64,000 nucleotides of DNA from the NCBI RefSeq assembly GCF_022829685.1, contig NZ_JAKSYE010000096.1, positions 1 to 64,000 of the forward strand, in the 5' to 3' direction. This DNA comes from Methylobacterium sp. E-045. Its GTDB lineage: Bacteria > Pseudomonadota > Alphaproteobacteria > Rhizobiales > Beijerinckiaceae. Positions 7,761 through 15,814 of this stretch are shown piece by piece; position 1 is the first letter of the stretch, and each line of letters opens with the position of its first letter. A program made the position numbers and the translations under genes. The notes below the pieces were generated by a model. The model saw only the letters and a program-made list of their open reading frames with translations, was not told the DNA's origin and did no database searches.

Positions 7761-9883
7761 CACCACCATCCCCGCCAGCGGCGTGGTCGCTCATGCGGGT
7801 CGGGGGACCAGGTCTCGATCACGGCGTCAATTTCCGCACGCGCCGCATCGGGGTCGGCGTGGCCCCGCTGTCGTATCCGTTGAAGTTCATCCGCGCGCCT
7901 CGATCGGCGCTCGATACGGTCCGCGTGTTCGCTCCGCTCCCAGCCGGTCCTGATCTCGGCGAAGGCGCCATCGTCGAATGCAGACAGTGGCGCCAGACGG
8001 TGCTCGCAAGCCCGGGCAATCGCCGCATCGGACAACCATTCCGAGACACTCACACGCGGCGCATCATGGATCGGACCTGCCGGTCTGGCCCGGATACCGA
8101 GCAGCCTGGACAGGGACCGATACTCCTCACGGGTTCGATCCCAGACCTCGATCCCATCCGGCAAGCCGCCGCAAAGGGCAAGCGTGACGTCCCAGTGGAA
8201 CGCCAGACCGCTCGTCTCACCGGCAGGGGCCATCCGGGACTGCACGACACCACTTACCCCAAGCTGCGGCCGGCGCCAGGTCCGTATCCAAGCCTTCAGT
8301 CCATTCGGACCAGTAAACATCCCATCGGGAGCCTCGGGGCTTTCTAGCGCGGCGCCCAGCAGCGACACATGCGCAACGAGGTGGCCTACCACGCCGAGCC
8401 CGTCGCGCTCGATCACGGTGATGCTGGCGAACACCGCCCCGCCCTGGTCTCGAGCTTCGGCGGCCAAGTCGTCGCGAAAAGCCTCGATCAGTTGAATTGC
8501 CTCAGCCTGCGTTTGCGCACCGGCCAGGGCTGGTCGGATCTCGAAGGCGGCATTGAAGAAAAGATCGTACTCCTGCACCAAGAATGATGCGCAATTGACG
8601 ATCTGTCGAACATCCTGCGCCGTCAGGAAGTCGGGTTCGTCCGGCTCGCCACGCAGGCTGGCAAGCGAGCGTGTGGTGGGCGCAAAGCCCTGAGGCGCGG
8701 TCACCGTCGCGGCGGTGTCGGACGTGAATACTGACACGGCAGGCTTGCGATCTAGAGCGCCGTCCTCGGCCGCGTTGATGAGCTGGTGGAACAACGTCAG
8801 GCGCAGGGCGAGCGAAGTGTCGTCCCTTGCCGGCTCACCCTGAACCCAGAACTCCATCATCGCACACCAGATCGGCGCAAGCTCGGCAGGCGAAGCCAGC
8901 CTCAGCCGTTGCCAGAACCGCGTCACGATTGACCGGCGCGCGCTCTCGGGGATTGCGTCGATTAGCCCGTCGAGTTCGAGGCGCTGGTGCAGGATATCGT
9001 TGTGATAGAGGGAGACCAGGAAGCTCTGGATCCAGCGGACCTTATCGTTCCAATCCTCACGCCAGTCGCGCAGCACGAACACCTGCTGATCGAGCTGGCC
9101 GGCGCCGAGCGCCAAAAAGTAGGCAACGAGTACGTCTGTCTGGTCCGCGTCGAAGGCCGCGCGCACTTGCTCGACCGTAACGCGCGGACGCTCGCGATTA
9201 TGCACCCGCTCCAGGCCGAGCAACAGGTCTCGAGGAAAAGGGTTACGTAGGCCCGCAAGAAGTTCAAGGGCGCCCGGCTCATAGTTGATCCGCGCCTTCT
9301 TGGCGGTCCTGCGCAGGAATCCCACTGCCTCGGAGACGGAGAGCGACCGAATCTTCAGATCGAACAGGCGGGAGCGCAGCGCCCGGTTCAGACGCTCAAT
9401 CTCCGTCGTGGCGAAGAAGAAAAGCACCCCCTCTGCCGGGTGATCGACGCAGTCGAGGAGCGCGTCGCAAGCCTTCGCGGTGAGGGCATGAGCCTCGTCG
9501 AAGAACAGGATGCGGTAGGAGAACACCCGCTCTTCGCGATTGCGCTCGCTCACCCACTGCCTGATCTGGTCGACCCCGCCGCCCCGCCTGCTCACGTTGA
9601 AGACATGAAAGTAGGTCGTTCCTCCCGCGGTGAACCCTCGGCATGGCTCGCAATGATCGCAGCAGGGCGAGCCGTCCGCAGCGGGCACCTCACAGTTCAA
9701 AGCGCGGGCATAAATCTGCACGACGCTCGTTTTTCCGGAGCCGGACGAACCGTGAACCTGGAGGTGGCGGCCGCATTGACCGCGTTTGATCAGCCCAGAC
9801 AGGCAAGCGACGGCGCTCTCCTGTCCAAATATATCACTGAAGACACGCGGGCGGTACGTGTCGGCGAAGTTCATTTCGTTCAT
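7760..9883 (-). CDS. DnaX-like clamp-loader ATPase (gamma/tau paralogue) of the island
   Basis: Protein of about 707 residues that opens like gamma/tau with 'FADTYRPRVFSDIFGQ'. Visible motifs are Walker A GSSGSGKTS at 45-53, a cysteine cluster C64, C74, C75, C78, C81 equivalent to the DnaX zinc module, Walker B ILFFDEAH at 125-132, sensor 1 FFATTE at about 156-161, and SRL at 171-173 where housekeeping DnaX has SRC. After the AAA+ core and a clamp-loader-like collar, residues beyond about 380 are unrecognised and lack the Pro-rich tau tail. The chosen ATG at 9883 sits just before the conserved start; an ATG at 9961 would add 26 residues. It overlaps the second DnaX-like gene by a TGATG junction. 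As an AAA+ ATPase with intact catalytic Glu it is probably the active partner of the downstream protein. Confidence 0.75.
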   Translation of the reverse strand: MNEMNFADTYRPRVFSDIFGQESAVACLSGLIKRGQCGRHLQVHGSSGSGKTSVVQIYARALNCEVPAADGSPCCDHCEPCRGFTAGGTTYFHVFNVSRRGGGVDQIRQWVSERNREERVFSYRILFFDEAHALTAKACDALLDCVDHPAEGVLFFFATTEIERLNRALRSRLFDLKIRSLSVSEAVGFLRRTAKKARINYEPGALELLAGLRNPFPRDLLLGLERVHNRERPRVTVEQVRAAFDADQTDVLVAYFLALGAGQLDQQVFVLRDWREDWNDKVRWIQSFLVSLYHNDILHQRLELDGLIDAIPESARRSIVTRFWQRLRLASPAELAPIWCAMMEFWVQGEPARDDTSLALRLTLFHQLINAAEDGALDRKPAVSVFTSDTAATVTAPQGFAPTTRSLASLRGEPDEPDFLTAQDVRQIVNCASFLVQEYDLFFNAAFEIRPALAGAQTQAEAIQLIEAFRDDLAAEARDQGGAVFASITVIERDGLGVVGHLVAHVSLLGAALESPEAPDGMFTGPNGLKAWIRTWRRPQLGVSGVVQSRMAPAGETSGLAFHWDVTLALCGGLPDGIEVWDRTREEYRSLSRLLGIRARPAGPIHDAPRVSVSEWLSDAAIARACEHRLAPLSAFDDGAFAEIRTGWERSEHADRIERRSRRADELQRIRQRGHADPDAARAEIDAVIETWSPDPHERPRRWRGWW

Positions 9884-9986
9884 GGGATCCCACCGAAGCA
9901 AAGCGAGGGCGCAATGTTTCCAGGTGCGCCGGCTCATGCCGGGCCAAGGGCGGTCCGACATGGGGAGGCTCAAGTGGCCAATTGGC

Positions 9987-11570
9987 TTACGGGGCGACGG
10001 TCTGGCTGAGTGCACGGAATCGATCTGGATCGCGCCGCGAAGGTCCGTCAGGGATGGTCGGCATCTCGACGGGCCCACGGGGATACTTCAGGGGATAGAC
10101 CCAGCCCTTGCTGATGCGAACTTTCGGGTTCAGAGGAACCTCGGGATCGCCCACAAGCACCGACATGCGTGCGCTGAAGACTGTGTTCGAGATCGTCACG
10201 CCCATATGCGCGCAGAGCAGTTCCCGCAGTTCATCCGCTCGCACACCGCCACGCACGCTGATGTTCAGCACGGCCTCGGAGCGGAGATCGAGGCTTATGA
10301 GGCATTCCCGTAGTGGATCAACAGGCGCCGCCGCGGCCTGCATGGCGGCCAGGGCACTTAGATGCTCCAGGATCGATGAGGGACCGAACCCATCGACCGA
10401 GCGCCACAGGAGGACATAATCCGTCTCGTTGACGGTCCGCCAAACCACTGCATCGCCGCCCTTGTCGACGGCGCCGTTCCGGAACAGCAACTCGACGAAG
10501 CGGCGGTGGCCGGTCGGATCGGCGATGAGCGTACCGATGGGTTCGTTCGCCGTGCCGATCGGGGTGCAGCGCTGCTGCCGTTTCTCCGCGAACGACGTGC
10601 CGAGGCGGCGGCGGCTCACCGCGTCGGCCGTGAGCAAGCTCTTGAGCACCGGGACGTGACGCGGATCTACGCGTTCGACGTCGTCGACAACTATGACAGG
10701 AAAACGGAGTATCTCGCCGCTGCGTGAATCGGCGAGCTCGGACAGCAGCACCGGCGCGCTCGCTAGCTCCGCCAGTGGAGCGAGGAACAACTTCAGCAAC
10801 GTGGTCTTGCCGCTGCCCTGCATCTTACCAGTGATCACCGGCATGAGATGGTGCTCGACGGGCAGCCAGAGCTGCTTGCGCTTTATTTGCCACATGAAGT
10901 GCTGCAGCACGGCCACGCCCAGCTCCGGCTCGATCTCTAAGGTTGTGCTGACGAGTTTGAGCCACAGCGTTCGGGCCCACCGCCTTTCCGCAGGATCGAG
11001 AGGATCGTACAGCAGCGGTTTCATCACCGCATTCTCACGGGCACGCTGTTCCTCCCGGACGACCCGATTGAGCGCTCGCTGGATGTCGGCTGCCTTGAAC
11101 GGGTGATCGCTGCCGCGAACCTCGTCCATCACCGCTTCGGATAACCGTGTGAGATTCCAATCGTCTGGGCGGGCGAGCCAGGCTCGCTCCTCCGCCCGGC
11201 CGAAGCCGCGATGGGGCTCGATGCCGACCACGATCGACCGGTCGAACAGGATCACAAGATCGTTCTTGATCACGACCTCCCGCACCAGGGCAGCGGCTTC
11301 CTCGTCGAGGCGTGCTTTGGCGACTGCATCGGAAACGGAATTGTCGGCCTCAGCAGGAGCGGACGAAGAATCTGCGCCCCCGATCTGCGCGGGCGGGCGG
11401 TCGCGCAGCACCTGGCGGGCCTCAAGCAAACGGAGGTACGCGGCTTCCTGGGCCGGATCGCCGCCATCCGGATGGCAGCGCCTAGCCTTTTTACGAAAGA
11501 ACACCTCAATGCTCTCGGGCGTCGAACCGAGCGGCAGATCGAGTTCAAGAAAAGCTTCTTCTTCAGTCAT
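9987..11570 (-). CDS. J-domain fused to a VapE/P4-type ATPase (putative helicase)
   Basis: Protein of 527 residues with two modules. Residues about 5-58 look like a DnaJ J-domain, including HPD at 33-35 in 'KKARRCHPDGGDP'. The rest resembles virulence-associated protein E and phage P4-type superfamily 3 helicases: Walker A GKMQGSGKTT at 248-257, Walker B 'PVIVVDDVERVD' near 291-302, and the characteristic 'NEPIGTLIADPTGHRRF' near 337-353, equivalent to the TTN...D-TGNRRF motif of VapE. No primase domain is seen. The ATG at 11570 begins at the J-domain; the frame upstream to 11666 is not supported. The next gene starts about 100 bases downstream on the same strand, so this is probably the first large gene of the clamp-loader-like operon. 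Role inferred: element-specific replicative helicase that recruits an Hsp70 or another partner through the J-domain. Confidence 0.72.
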   Translation of the reverse strand: MTEEEAFLELDLPLGSTPESIEVFFRKKARRCHPDGGDPAQEAAYLRLLEARQVLRDRPPAQIGGADSSSAPAEADNSVSDAVAKARLDEEAAALVREVVIKNDLVILFDRSIVVGIEPHRGFGRAEERAWLARPDDWNLTRLSEAVMDEVRGSDHPFKAADIQRALNRVVREEQRARENAVMKPLLYDPLDPAERRWARTLWLKLVSTTLEIEPELGVAVLQHFMWQIKRKQLWLPVEHHLMPVITGKMQGSGKTTLLKLFLAPLAELASAPVLLSELADSRSGEILRFPVIVVDDVERVDPRHVPVLKSLLTADAVSRRRLGTSFAEKRQQRCTPIGTANEPIGTLIADPTGHRRFVELLFRNGAVDKGGDAVVWRTVNETDYVLLWRSVDGFGPSSILEHLSALAAMQAAAAPVDPLRECLISLDLRSEAVLNISVRGGVRADELRELLCAHMGVTISNTVFSARMSVLVGDPEVPLNPKVRISKGWVYPLKYPRGPVEMPTIPDGPSRRDPDRFRALSQTVAP

Positions 11571-11771
11571 TGAACCCACACTCCCTCCGGGCCAGGCCGC
11601 GGCTTGGCGTGCCCAGTTGATCCGTTGTTGATGGTGATCGGGACGGGCCTCAGCCGGCCCAGGCAATTCCGGTCTTGGCGGGCTGCAAACAGCAATGAAC
11701 TATGACGCGCCCAGCACACAAAGAGGACTTCAAGATCCGTACTGACAGCGTTTTACCTCTGTTCAAAGCCA

Positions 11772-12023
11772 TCATCGTCGAGGCTCAGAGGTACTGCAGC
11801 GGCTGCAGGCCTGCACCCACGCAAGCAGGTCGGCGCGCGCGTAGACAATGCGCCGACCGAGGCTTGCGTAGCGAGGACCGGTCCCCTGGACGCGATGACG
11901 CTCGAGCGACCGCTCGGATATCCTCAGGAGAGTTGCGGCCTCCGCCTGCGTGTGGAGAGCGAGGTCATGCCGGTCCGTAACAGCCTGCCCCGCGTTCGCA
12001 AATGTTAGTTGTTGTTTACCCAT
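11772..12023 (-). CDS. Excisionase-like helix-turn-helix protein
   Basis: Small DNA-binding protein of 83 residues of the HTH_17/AlpA-excisionase type. The segment from about 26 to 72 ('TQAEAATLLRISERSLERHR', then 'SLGRRIVYARADLLAWV') carries the MerR-like winged helix typical of integrative-element excisionases and regulators. The ATG at 12023 is used. It is the first gene of the leftward set, about 200 bases before the J-domain/ATPase gene. In P4-like and integrative elements such proteins control excision or the replication operon; which one applies here is not known. Confidence 0.75.
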   Translation of the reverse strand: MGKQQLTFANAGQAVTDRHDLALHTQAEAATLLRISERSLERHRVQGTGPRYASLGRRIVYARADLLAWVQACSRCSTSEPRR

Positions 12024-12401
12024 CGATCTCTCCGACCGAGGCGGCGCTTGAAGGTCCCTCTTATCCGCAGATGGCCGGAGGTGGCGTGAGAATGCTACAG
12101 TTTAAGGTAGCTTACCAATGGTCTGAATTAGGAGCTTGCATGCGAAATAGGCTAAATACTCCAGCGACTTAATGGTAGGTGACCAAACATGCCGCCCTTG
12201 AGCGGGGCCGAAACCTACCGGAATCAGTTTTGTCAGCGATCGACGGCCGGTATGACTCGTATGACGTGCGGGAAGCCGGACCATACCGGCTTCCCGCGAT
12301 GGAAATGATGTTGGGGTACTATATTATCAGGCAGCGACGGCGCCGAGCCCAACGACGGCATAATGGCGCTTGAACCTCGTTCCGTGACCGCTTCCCATAA
12401 A
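12024..12401. other. Noncoding AT-richer island segment
   Basis: This gap lies between the HTH gene and the 3' end of the unrecognised leftward gene. It is visibly more AT-rich than the chromosome and holds the perfect hairpin at 12268-12297. It probably contains the promoter of the HTH gene near 12030-12140, but no consensus promoter stands out. The short frames in it are not convincing genes. Confidence 0.45.
12268..12297. repeat. Perfect 12-bp inverted repeat with 6-nt loop
   Basis: GCGGGAAGCCGG at 12268-12279 pairs exactly with CCGGCTTCCCGC at 12286-12297 around the loop ACCATA. There is no following T-run on either strand. It lies about 105 bases downstream of the leftward gene ending at 12402 and about 245 bases upstream of the HTH gene, so it may end transcription in a Rho-assisted way or serve as a binding site. 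Confidence 0.6.
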
Positions 12402-13193
12402 TTAGTCGTCGATGGTCGCCAACTCGTTCTGGAGGTCTGCGTCGCTTACGCGTGCTGGCGCCATCCGCTTGCGCCTATCGGTAATGGCTTTAATAATTTC
12501 CCCTTTATAATTTCCACCAGCGCGCTTTTTATCATTCAATACAACATTGGTAAATTCAGATACACACTTTGGGTATTTATCTTTGTTATTGTCTTTCATA
12601 TCTAGGCGATGCTTAATAGGCCATAGATGATCTAGATCACTTGGCCAGTTCTGCTGAAACCAAGAAATAGCATCCGATTTCTTCCATTGTAATCCCTCGC
12701 TCATTGCATCCTTGTGTTCACAGAACTTGAGGATCAGCCGAACGGAGGCCGGGATCTCGAACGGTGGCCAGCGATCTGCATATTTTGAGAAGCCCGCCCA
12801 GTTGTTCAGGTCAACGAGAGCGATACCCTTCGCTGCGAACGTTTCGTGAGCCACCACCAAGGGATTGTCGTGCCGTAAGCCAGACTTGTGGAGTCTGCCG
12901 ACGTTTATATGCGGTCGGCTTGATTCGAGCAGATGCGGCCGCCATGCATCGACGGGCACAGGGAGGATTTCGTCCTGCTGCGTTCGGACGAACACCACGA
13001 GCGATCCTGCTGCCAATGCGTCCGTAACGACCATGGTCACGTGTGCTCGTTCAGCGTCTCGCTCCTGAACATCGGAGGCGACGACGCGCTCTTCGTGGAA
13101 CCTTGCGAGCGCCGCCTGCGCTAGTGCGAAGCCGGGCGGCACAGCCCCGAATGTACCCGGATACTCGGTCCTACCTTCCATGATTCGCTCCAC
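12402..13193 (-). CDS. Hypothetical protein of the island
   Basis: Predicted protein of 263 residues that I do not recognise. The N-terminal half has chromosome-like composition, with 'PPGFALAQAALARFHEERV' and 'PLVVAHETFAAKGIALVDLN'. The C-terminal half is visibly AT-rich and lysine-rich, with 'LDMKDNNKDKYPKCVSEFTN' and 'KKRAGGNYKGEIIKAITDRR', which suggests separate origins or foreign DNA. No signal peptide or membrane segment is seen. It lies between the tRNA-Arg and the replication-like operon, where an integrase would be expected, but no Arg-His-Arg-Tyr recombinase motifs are visible. The ATG at 13193 is used; an ATG four codons downstream is equally possible. Confidence 0.55.
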   Translation of the reverse strand: MERIMEGRTEYPGTFGAVPPGFALAQAALARFHEERVVASDVQERDAERAHVTMVVTDALAAGSLVVFVRTQQDEILPVPVDAWRPHLLESSRPHINVGRLHKSGLRHDNPLVVAHETFAAKGIALVDLNNWAGFSKYADRWPPFEIPASVRLILKFCEHKDAMSEGLQWKKSDAISWFQQNWPSDLDHLWPIKHRLDMKDNNKDKYPKCVSEFTNVVLNDKKRAGGNYKGEIIKAITDRRKRMAPARVSDADLQNELATIDD

Positions 13194-13524
13194 CTAGAAC
13201 TACGATCTGTCGCGTGATGTGGTCGCGAGTGAGCCAAAACATCGCAGTTCAGGCTGATAGTCGGCAAGACGCAATAACCGCAAACATGTGGCTCACGCGG
13301 ATCCTATCCACTCAATGATAGGTGCCCGAACCTGAAGGCTCGCAGGGCAATGAACGAGACAAACCGGGACGCTCGGTAACTCGGTCCGATGAGAGCTGTC
13401 AGCCAGAGCTTCGCTTGAGGGACCGCCGGAATGAGCCGCCACTACTACGCAGTAGCATTGTAGCCCGGCTGTAGCCCCAAGCTAGCCAGCTGAATGACAT
13501 GCTGAGCTATGTCACTGAAAAAAT
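13194..13524. other. Noncoding segment adjoining the tRNA-Arg 3' end
   Basis: About 330 bases with no convincing gene. This is the place where a tRNA-integrating element normally has its attachment site and integrase. Near the tRNA there is a short inverted pair, TGACAT and ATGTCA at about 13495-13514, separated by 8 bases. It has the layout of a tyrosine-recombinase core site, but the similarity is weak. Confidence 0.35.
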
Positions 13525-13601
13525 TGGCGCACCCGACACGATTCGAACGTGTGACCTTTGCCTTCGGAGGGCAACGCTCTATCCAGCTGAGCTACGGGTG
13601 C
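13525..13601 (-). tRNA. tRNA-Arg (anticodon CCG)
   Basis: A 77-nt cloverleaf reads on the minus strand from 13601 to 13525. The acceptor arms GCACCCG and CGGGTGC pair perfectly. The D-arm contains AGCTCAGCTGGATAGAGC, the anticodon loop CTCCGAA gives CCG for Arg (CGG codons), the T-loop is TTCGAAT, and the CCA end is encoded. The accessory island lies directly on its 3' side, a common integration position. Confidence 0.95.
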
Positions 13602-13763
13602 TGACCGTGGACGACACCTAACCCAAGCCGTGGTCCTGCGCAACGGTGTCGTTGCGGCCGATGAGGAGGGGGCGCATCGCTCCTGCGGCGCCCTGCCGCC
13701 GTCCAGGCTGTCGTCCTCGGTTCGACGCTGACGGTGATGGGTTTCGCCCATCACCGCCCGGTC

Positions 13764-14582
13764 TCAGTCGCCGGATGCCGCGGTTTCCCGCGCCTTCGCG
13801 GCCATCTCCACCAGAACCCTGCGCAGGCCGCCCATGTCGCCGACCGGCGCCGGATAGCGGATGCGCGCGGTCCGGTCGCCGGCCAGGAGGTCCATCCCCT
13901 CGGGGTCGAGGCCGGTCAGGCGCCAGGGACCGTCGCCGCCGCCCTCGCCCTTGGCGTAGAGGGCAAGCGCGTCGGCATGGTCGGCATTCATGTGCTCCAC
14001 CGCTCCGCGCTCGCCGGCGATCAGGGCCTCGGCGCCCGACAGGTCGAGGCGGAGCTCGGCGGGCGTCAGCGTCGCCGCCTTGGCAAAACCCCCGTTGAGA
14101 TGGCCGGCGGCCGGTTCGAGGGCGAAGAAGCCGAAATCGGGGAAGTCCGCGTAGAGCTTCGCCTTCGGATGGCGGGCGACGAAGCGCTCGCGGATGCGCG
14201 GCTCCGTCGTCCGGCTCACGCGGCCGGTGACGGTGAGGCGGGGATGGGCCAGGGGATCGCCCTTCCCGCCGGCGCTGAACAACAGCGACGCGCGGGGATC
14301 GGCCAGGAGGTTGCGCGTATGGGCCGAGAGGCGCGAGAGCAGCATCAGCGGCGTGCCGTCGACATCCGTGGCGATCGTCACCAGCGAGGCGAAGGGCGTG
14401 CCGTCCTCGGCGTCGAGGGTCGCCAGCGCGCCGGAGCGGATGCTGCGCAGGAGATGCCGGGCGAGGCCGACCGCGTCGAACGGGGCCTCCGCGGCGGGCA
14501 ACGGAGCGGCGGGCCCCCGCCGCTGCGGCGCGGCCTCGCCGGCCTCGCCCCGTCCATCCTCGATCCGGTTTCCGTCAGCCAT
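13764..14582 (-). CDS. HugZ-like pyridoxamine 5'-phosphate oxidase family protein with DUF2470
   Basis: Protein of 272 residues. After a Pro/Ala-rich tail of about 35 residues comes a split-barrel FMN-binding-like domain ('GALATLDAEDGTPFASLVTI', 'RASLLFSAGGKGDPLAHPRL') and then a C-terminal DUF2470 domain with 'AVEHMNADHADALALYA', whose histidines bind haem in HugZ proteins. This layout is that of the haem-utilisation/CREG-like group. A flavin or haem-related role is likely but the substrate is unproven. The ATG at 14582 is preferred to the one at 14600 because the family tail varies. The gene stands alone, divergent from chvI. Confidence 0.8.
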   Translation of the reverse strand: MADGNRIEDGRGEAGEAAPQRRGPAAPLPAAEAPFDAVGLARHLLRSIRSGALATLDAEDGTPFASLVTIATDVDGTPLMLLSRLSAHTRNLLADPRASLLFSAGGKGDPLAHPRLTVTGRVSRTTEPRIRERFVARHPKAKLYADFPDFGFFALEPAAGHLNGGFAKAATLTPAELRLDLSGAEALIAGERGAVEHMNADHADALALYAKGEGGGDGPWRLTGLDPEGMDLLAGDRTARIRYPAPVGDMGGLRRVLVEMAAKARETAASGD

Positions 14583-14919
14583 GGTGCACCCTGCTCTCAC
14601 GTGGTCGCGGGCCGGACTGTCCGACCGCCGGGCTTCATTCAGAATCGCGATGATAGGGGTTTGCGGCCCGCTTGCGCGAGGCCGCCGGACTGCGGCGCGA
14701 CGGCCTCAGTCAAGCGTCAAACCGGCCTATCCACCGAGCAAGCTCGCTTTTTTCAACCGAAGTCTTTACACAGCCTGACTCTCCGCGCGAAGGCGACCCG
14801 GTTTCCGAAGGGTTCGCCGGCGCGTCCTGCCGGCCCTCGTCTCCGGAGGGCGGGATGCGGAGACCATACGAGCGAACCGACGTCCGCGAAGGCCGCATCC
14901 GAGCAACAGGGAACGCGAC
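14583..14919. other. Divergent intergenic region between the HugZ-like gene and chvI
   Basis: This gap of 337 bases separates divergent genes and must contain both promoters. A less GC-rich stretch near 14745-14775 (CTTTTTTCAACCGAAGTC and following) is the best candidate area. No operator or structured RNA was recognised. Confidence 0.4.
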
Positions 14920-15630
14920 ATGCCCACCATCGCCCTCGTGGACGACGATAGAAACATCCTCACCTCCGTCTCGATCGCCCTCGAGACCGAAGGCTACCGG
15001 ATCCAGACCTATACCGACGGCGCCTCGGCCCTCGACGGCCTGAAGCACTCGCCGCCCGATCTTGCGATCTTCGACATCAAGATGCCGCGCATGGACGGGA
15101 TGGAACTGTTGCGCCGCCTGCGCCAGAAATCCGACCTGCCGGTGATCTTCCTCACCTCGAAGGACGAGGAGATCGACGAATTGTTCGGCCTCAAGATGGG
15201 CGCCGACGACTTCATCCATAAGCCGTTCTCGCAGCGCCTCCTGGTGGAGCGGGTCAAAGCCGTGCTTCGCCGCTTCGCCCCCAAGGACGGACCCGGCGCC
15301 GCCGCGCGCGAGGCCGATGCCGCCGCCCGCTCCCTGGAGCGCGGCCTGCTGATGATGGACCCGGAGCGGCACACCTGCACCTGGAAGGGCGAGGCCGTCA
15401 CCCTCACGGTCACCGAGTTCCTGATCCTGCAGGCCCTGGCCCACCGGCCCGGCGTCGTGAAGAGCCGCAACGCCCTGATGGATGCGGCCTACGACGATCA
15501 GGTCTATGTCGACGATCGCACCATCGACAGCCACATCAAGCGCCTGCGCAAGAAGTTCAAGGTGGTCGACACCAACTTCGACATGATCGAAACCCTGTAC
15601 GGCGTCGGCTACCGCTTCAAGGAAGGCTGA
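14920..15630 (+). CDS. chvI: Response regulator ChvI
   Basis: OmpR-family response regulator of 236 residues. The receiver domain covers about 1-120 with acidic residues at D8-D10, phosphoacceptor D52 in '[13 protein letters not shown]', a conserved S80 and K101 in 'DDFIHKPFS'. A winged-helix DNA-binding domain fills residues about 135-232 ('[19 protein letters not shown]', '[18 protein letters not shown]'). The sequence is very close to the ChvI type of rhizobia, which controls envelope, acid and exopolysaccharide responses. chvG follows on the same strand. The ATG at 14920 follows GGGAACGCGAC and is the only sensible start. Confidence 0.95.
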   Translation: MPTIALVDDDRNILTSVSIALETEGYRIQTYTDGASALDGLKHSPPDLAIFDIKMPRMDGMELLRRLRQKSDLPVIFLTSKDEEIDELFGLKMGADDFIHKPFSQRLLVERVKAVLRRFAPKDGPGAAAREADAAARSLERGLLMMDPERHTCTWKGEAVTLTVTEFLILQALAHRPGVVKSRNALMDAAYDDQVYVDDRTIDSHIKRLRKKFKVVDTNFDMIETLYGVGYRFKEG

Positions 15631-15814
15631 GCGCGCCGCACGGACGTCGAACGCCCGCGCGACCGCCACGCGCCACGCTCCTCCCGCCCGCCCGAACGTC
15701 GAGCCGTGGCGGTGTTTCGGGCGTCGCATGGCGGTAGTTCCGGGCGTTCCGTGGCGGTGCTTTTCCTGCAACGATGGCGCCCTTTCCGGGCCGGCTCACC
15801 AACCTCGGACGATC

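Noticed and set aside
13495..13514. Inverted TGACAT/ATGTCA pair next to the tRNA as an attachment core
   Set aside because: Only 6-base arms, no second copy found elsewhere in the window, and core sites normally overlap the tRNA itself.
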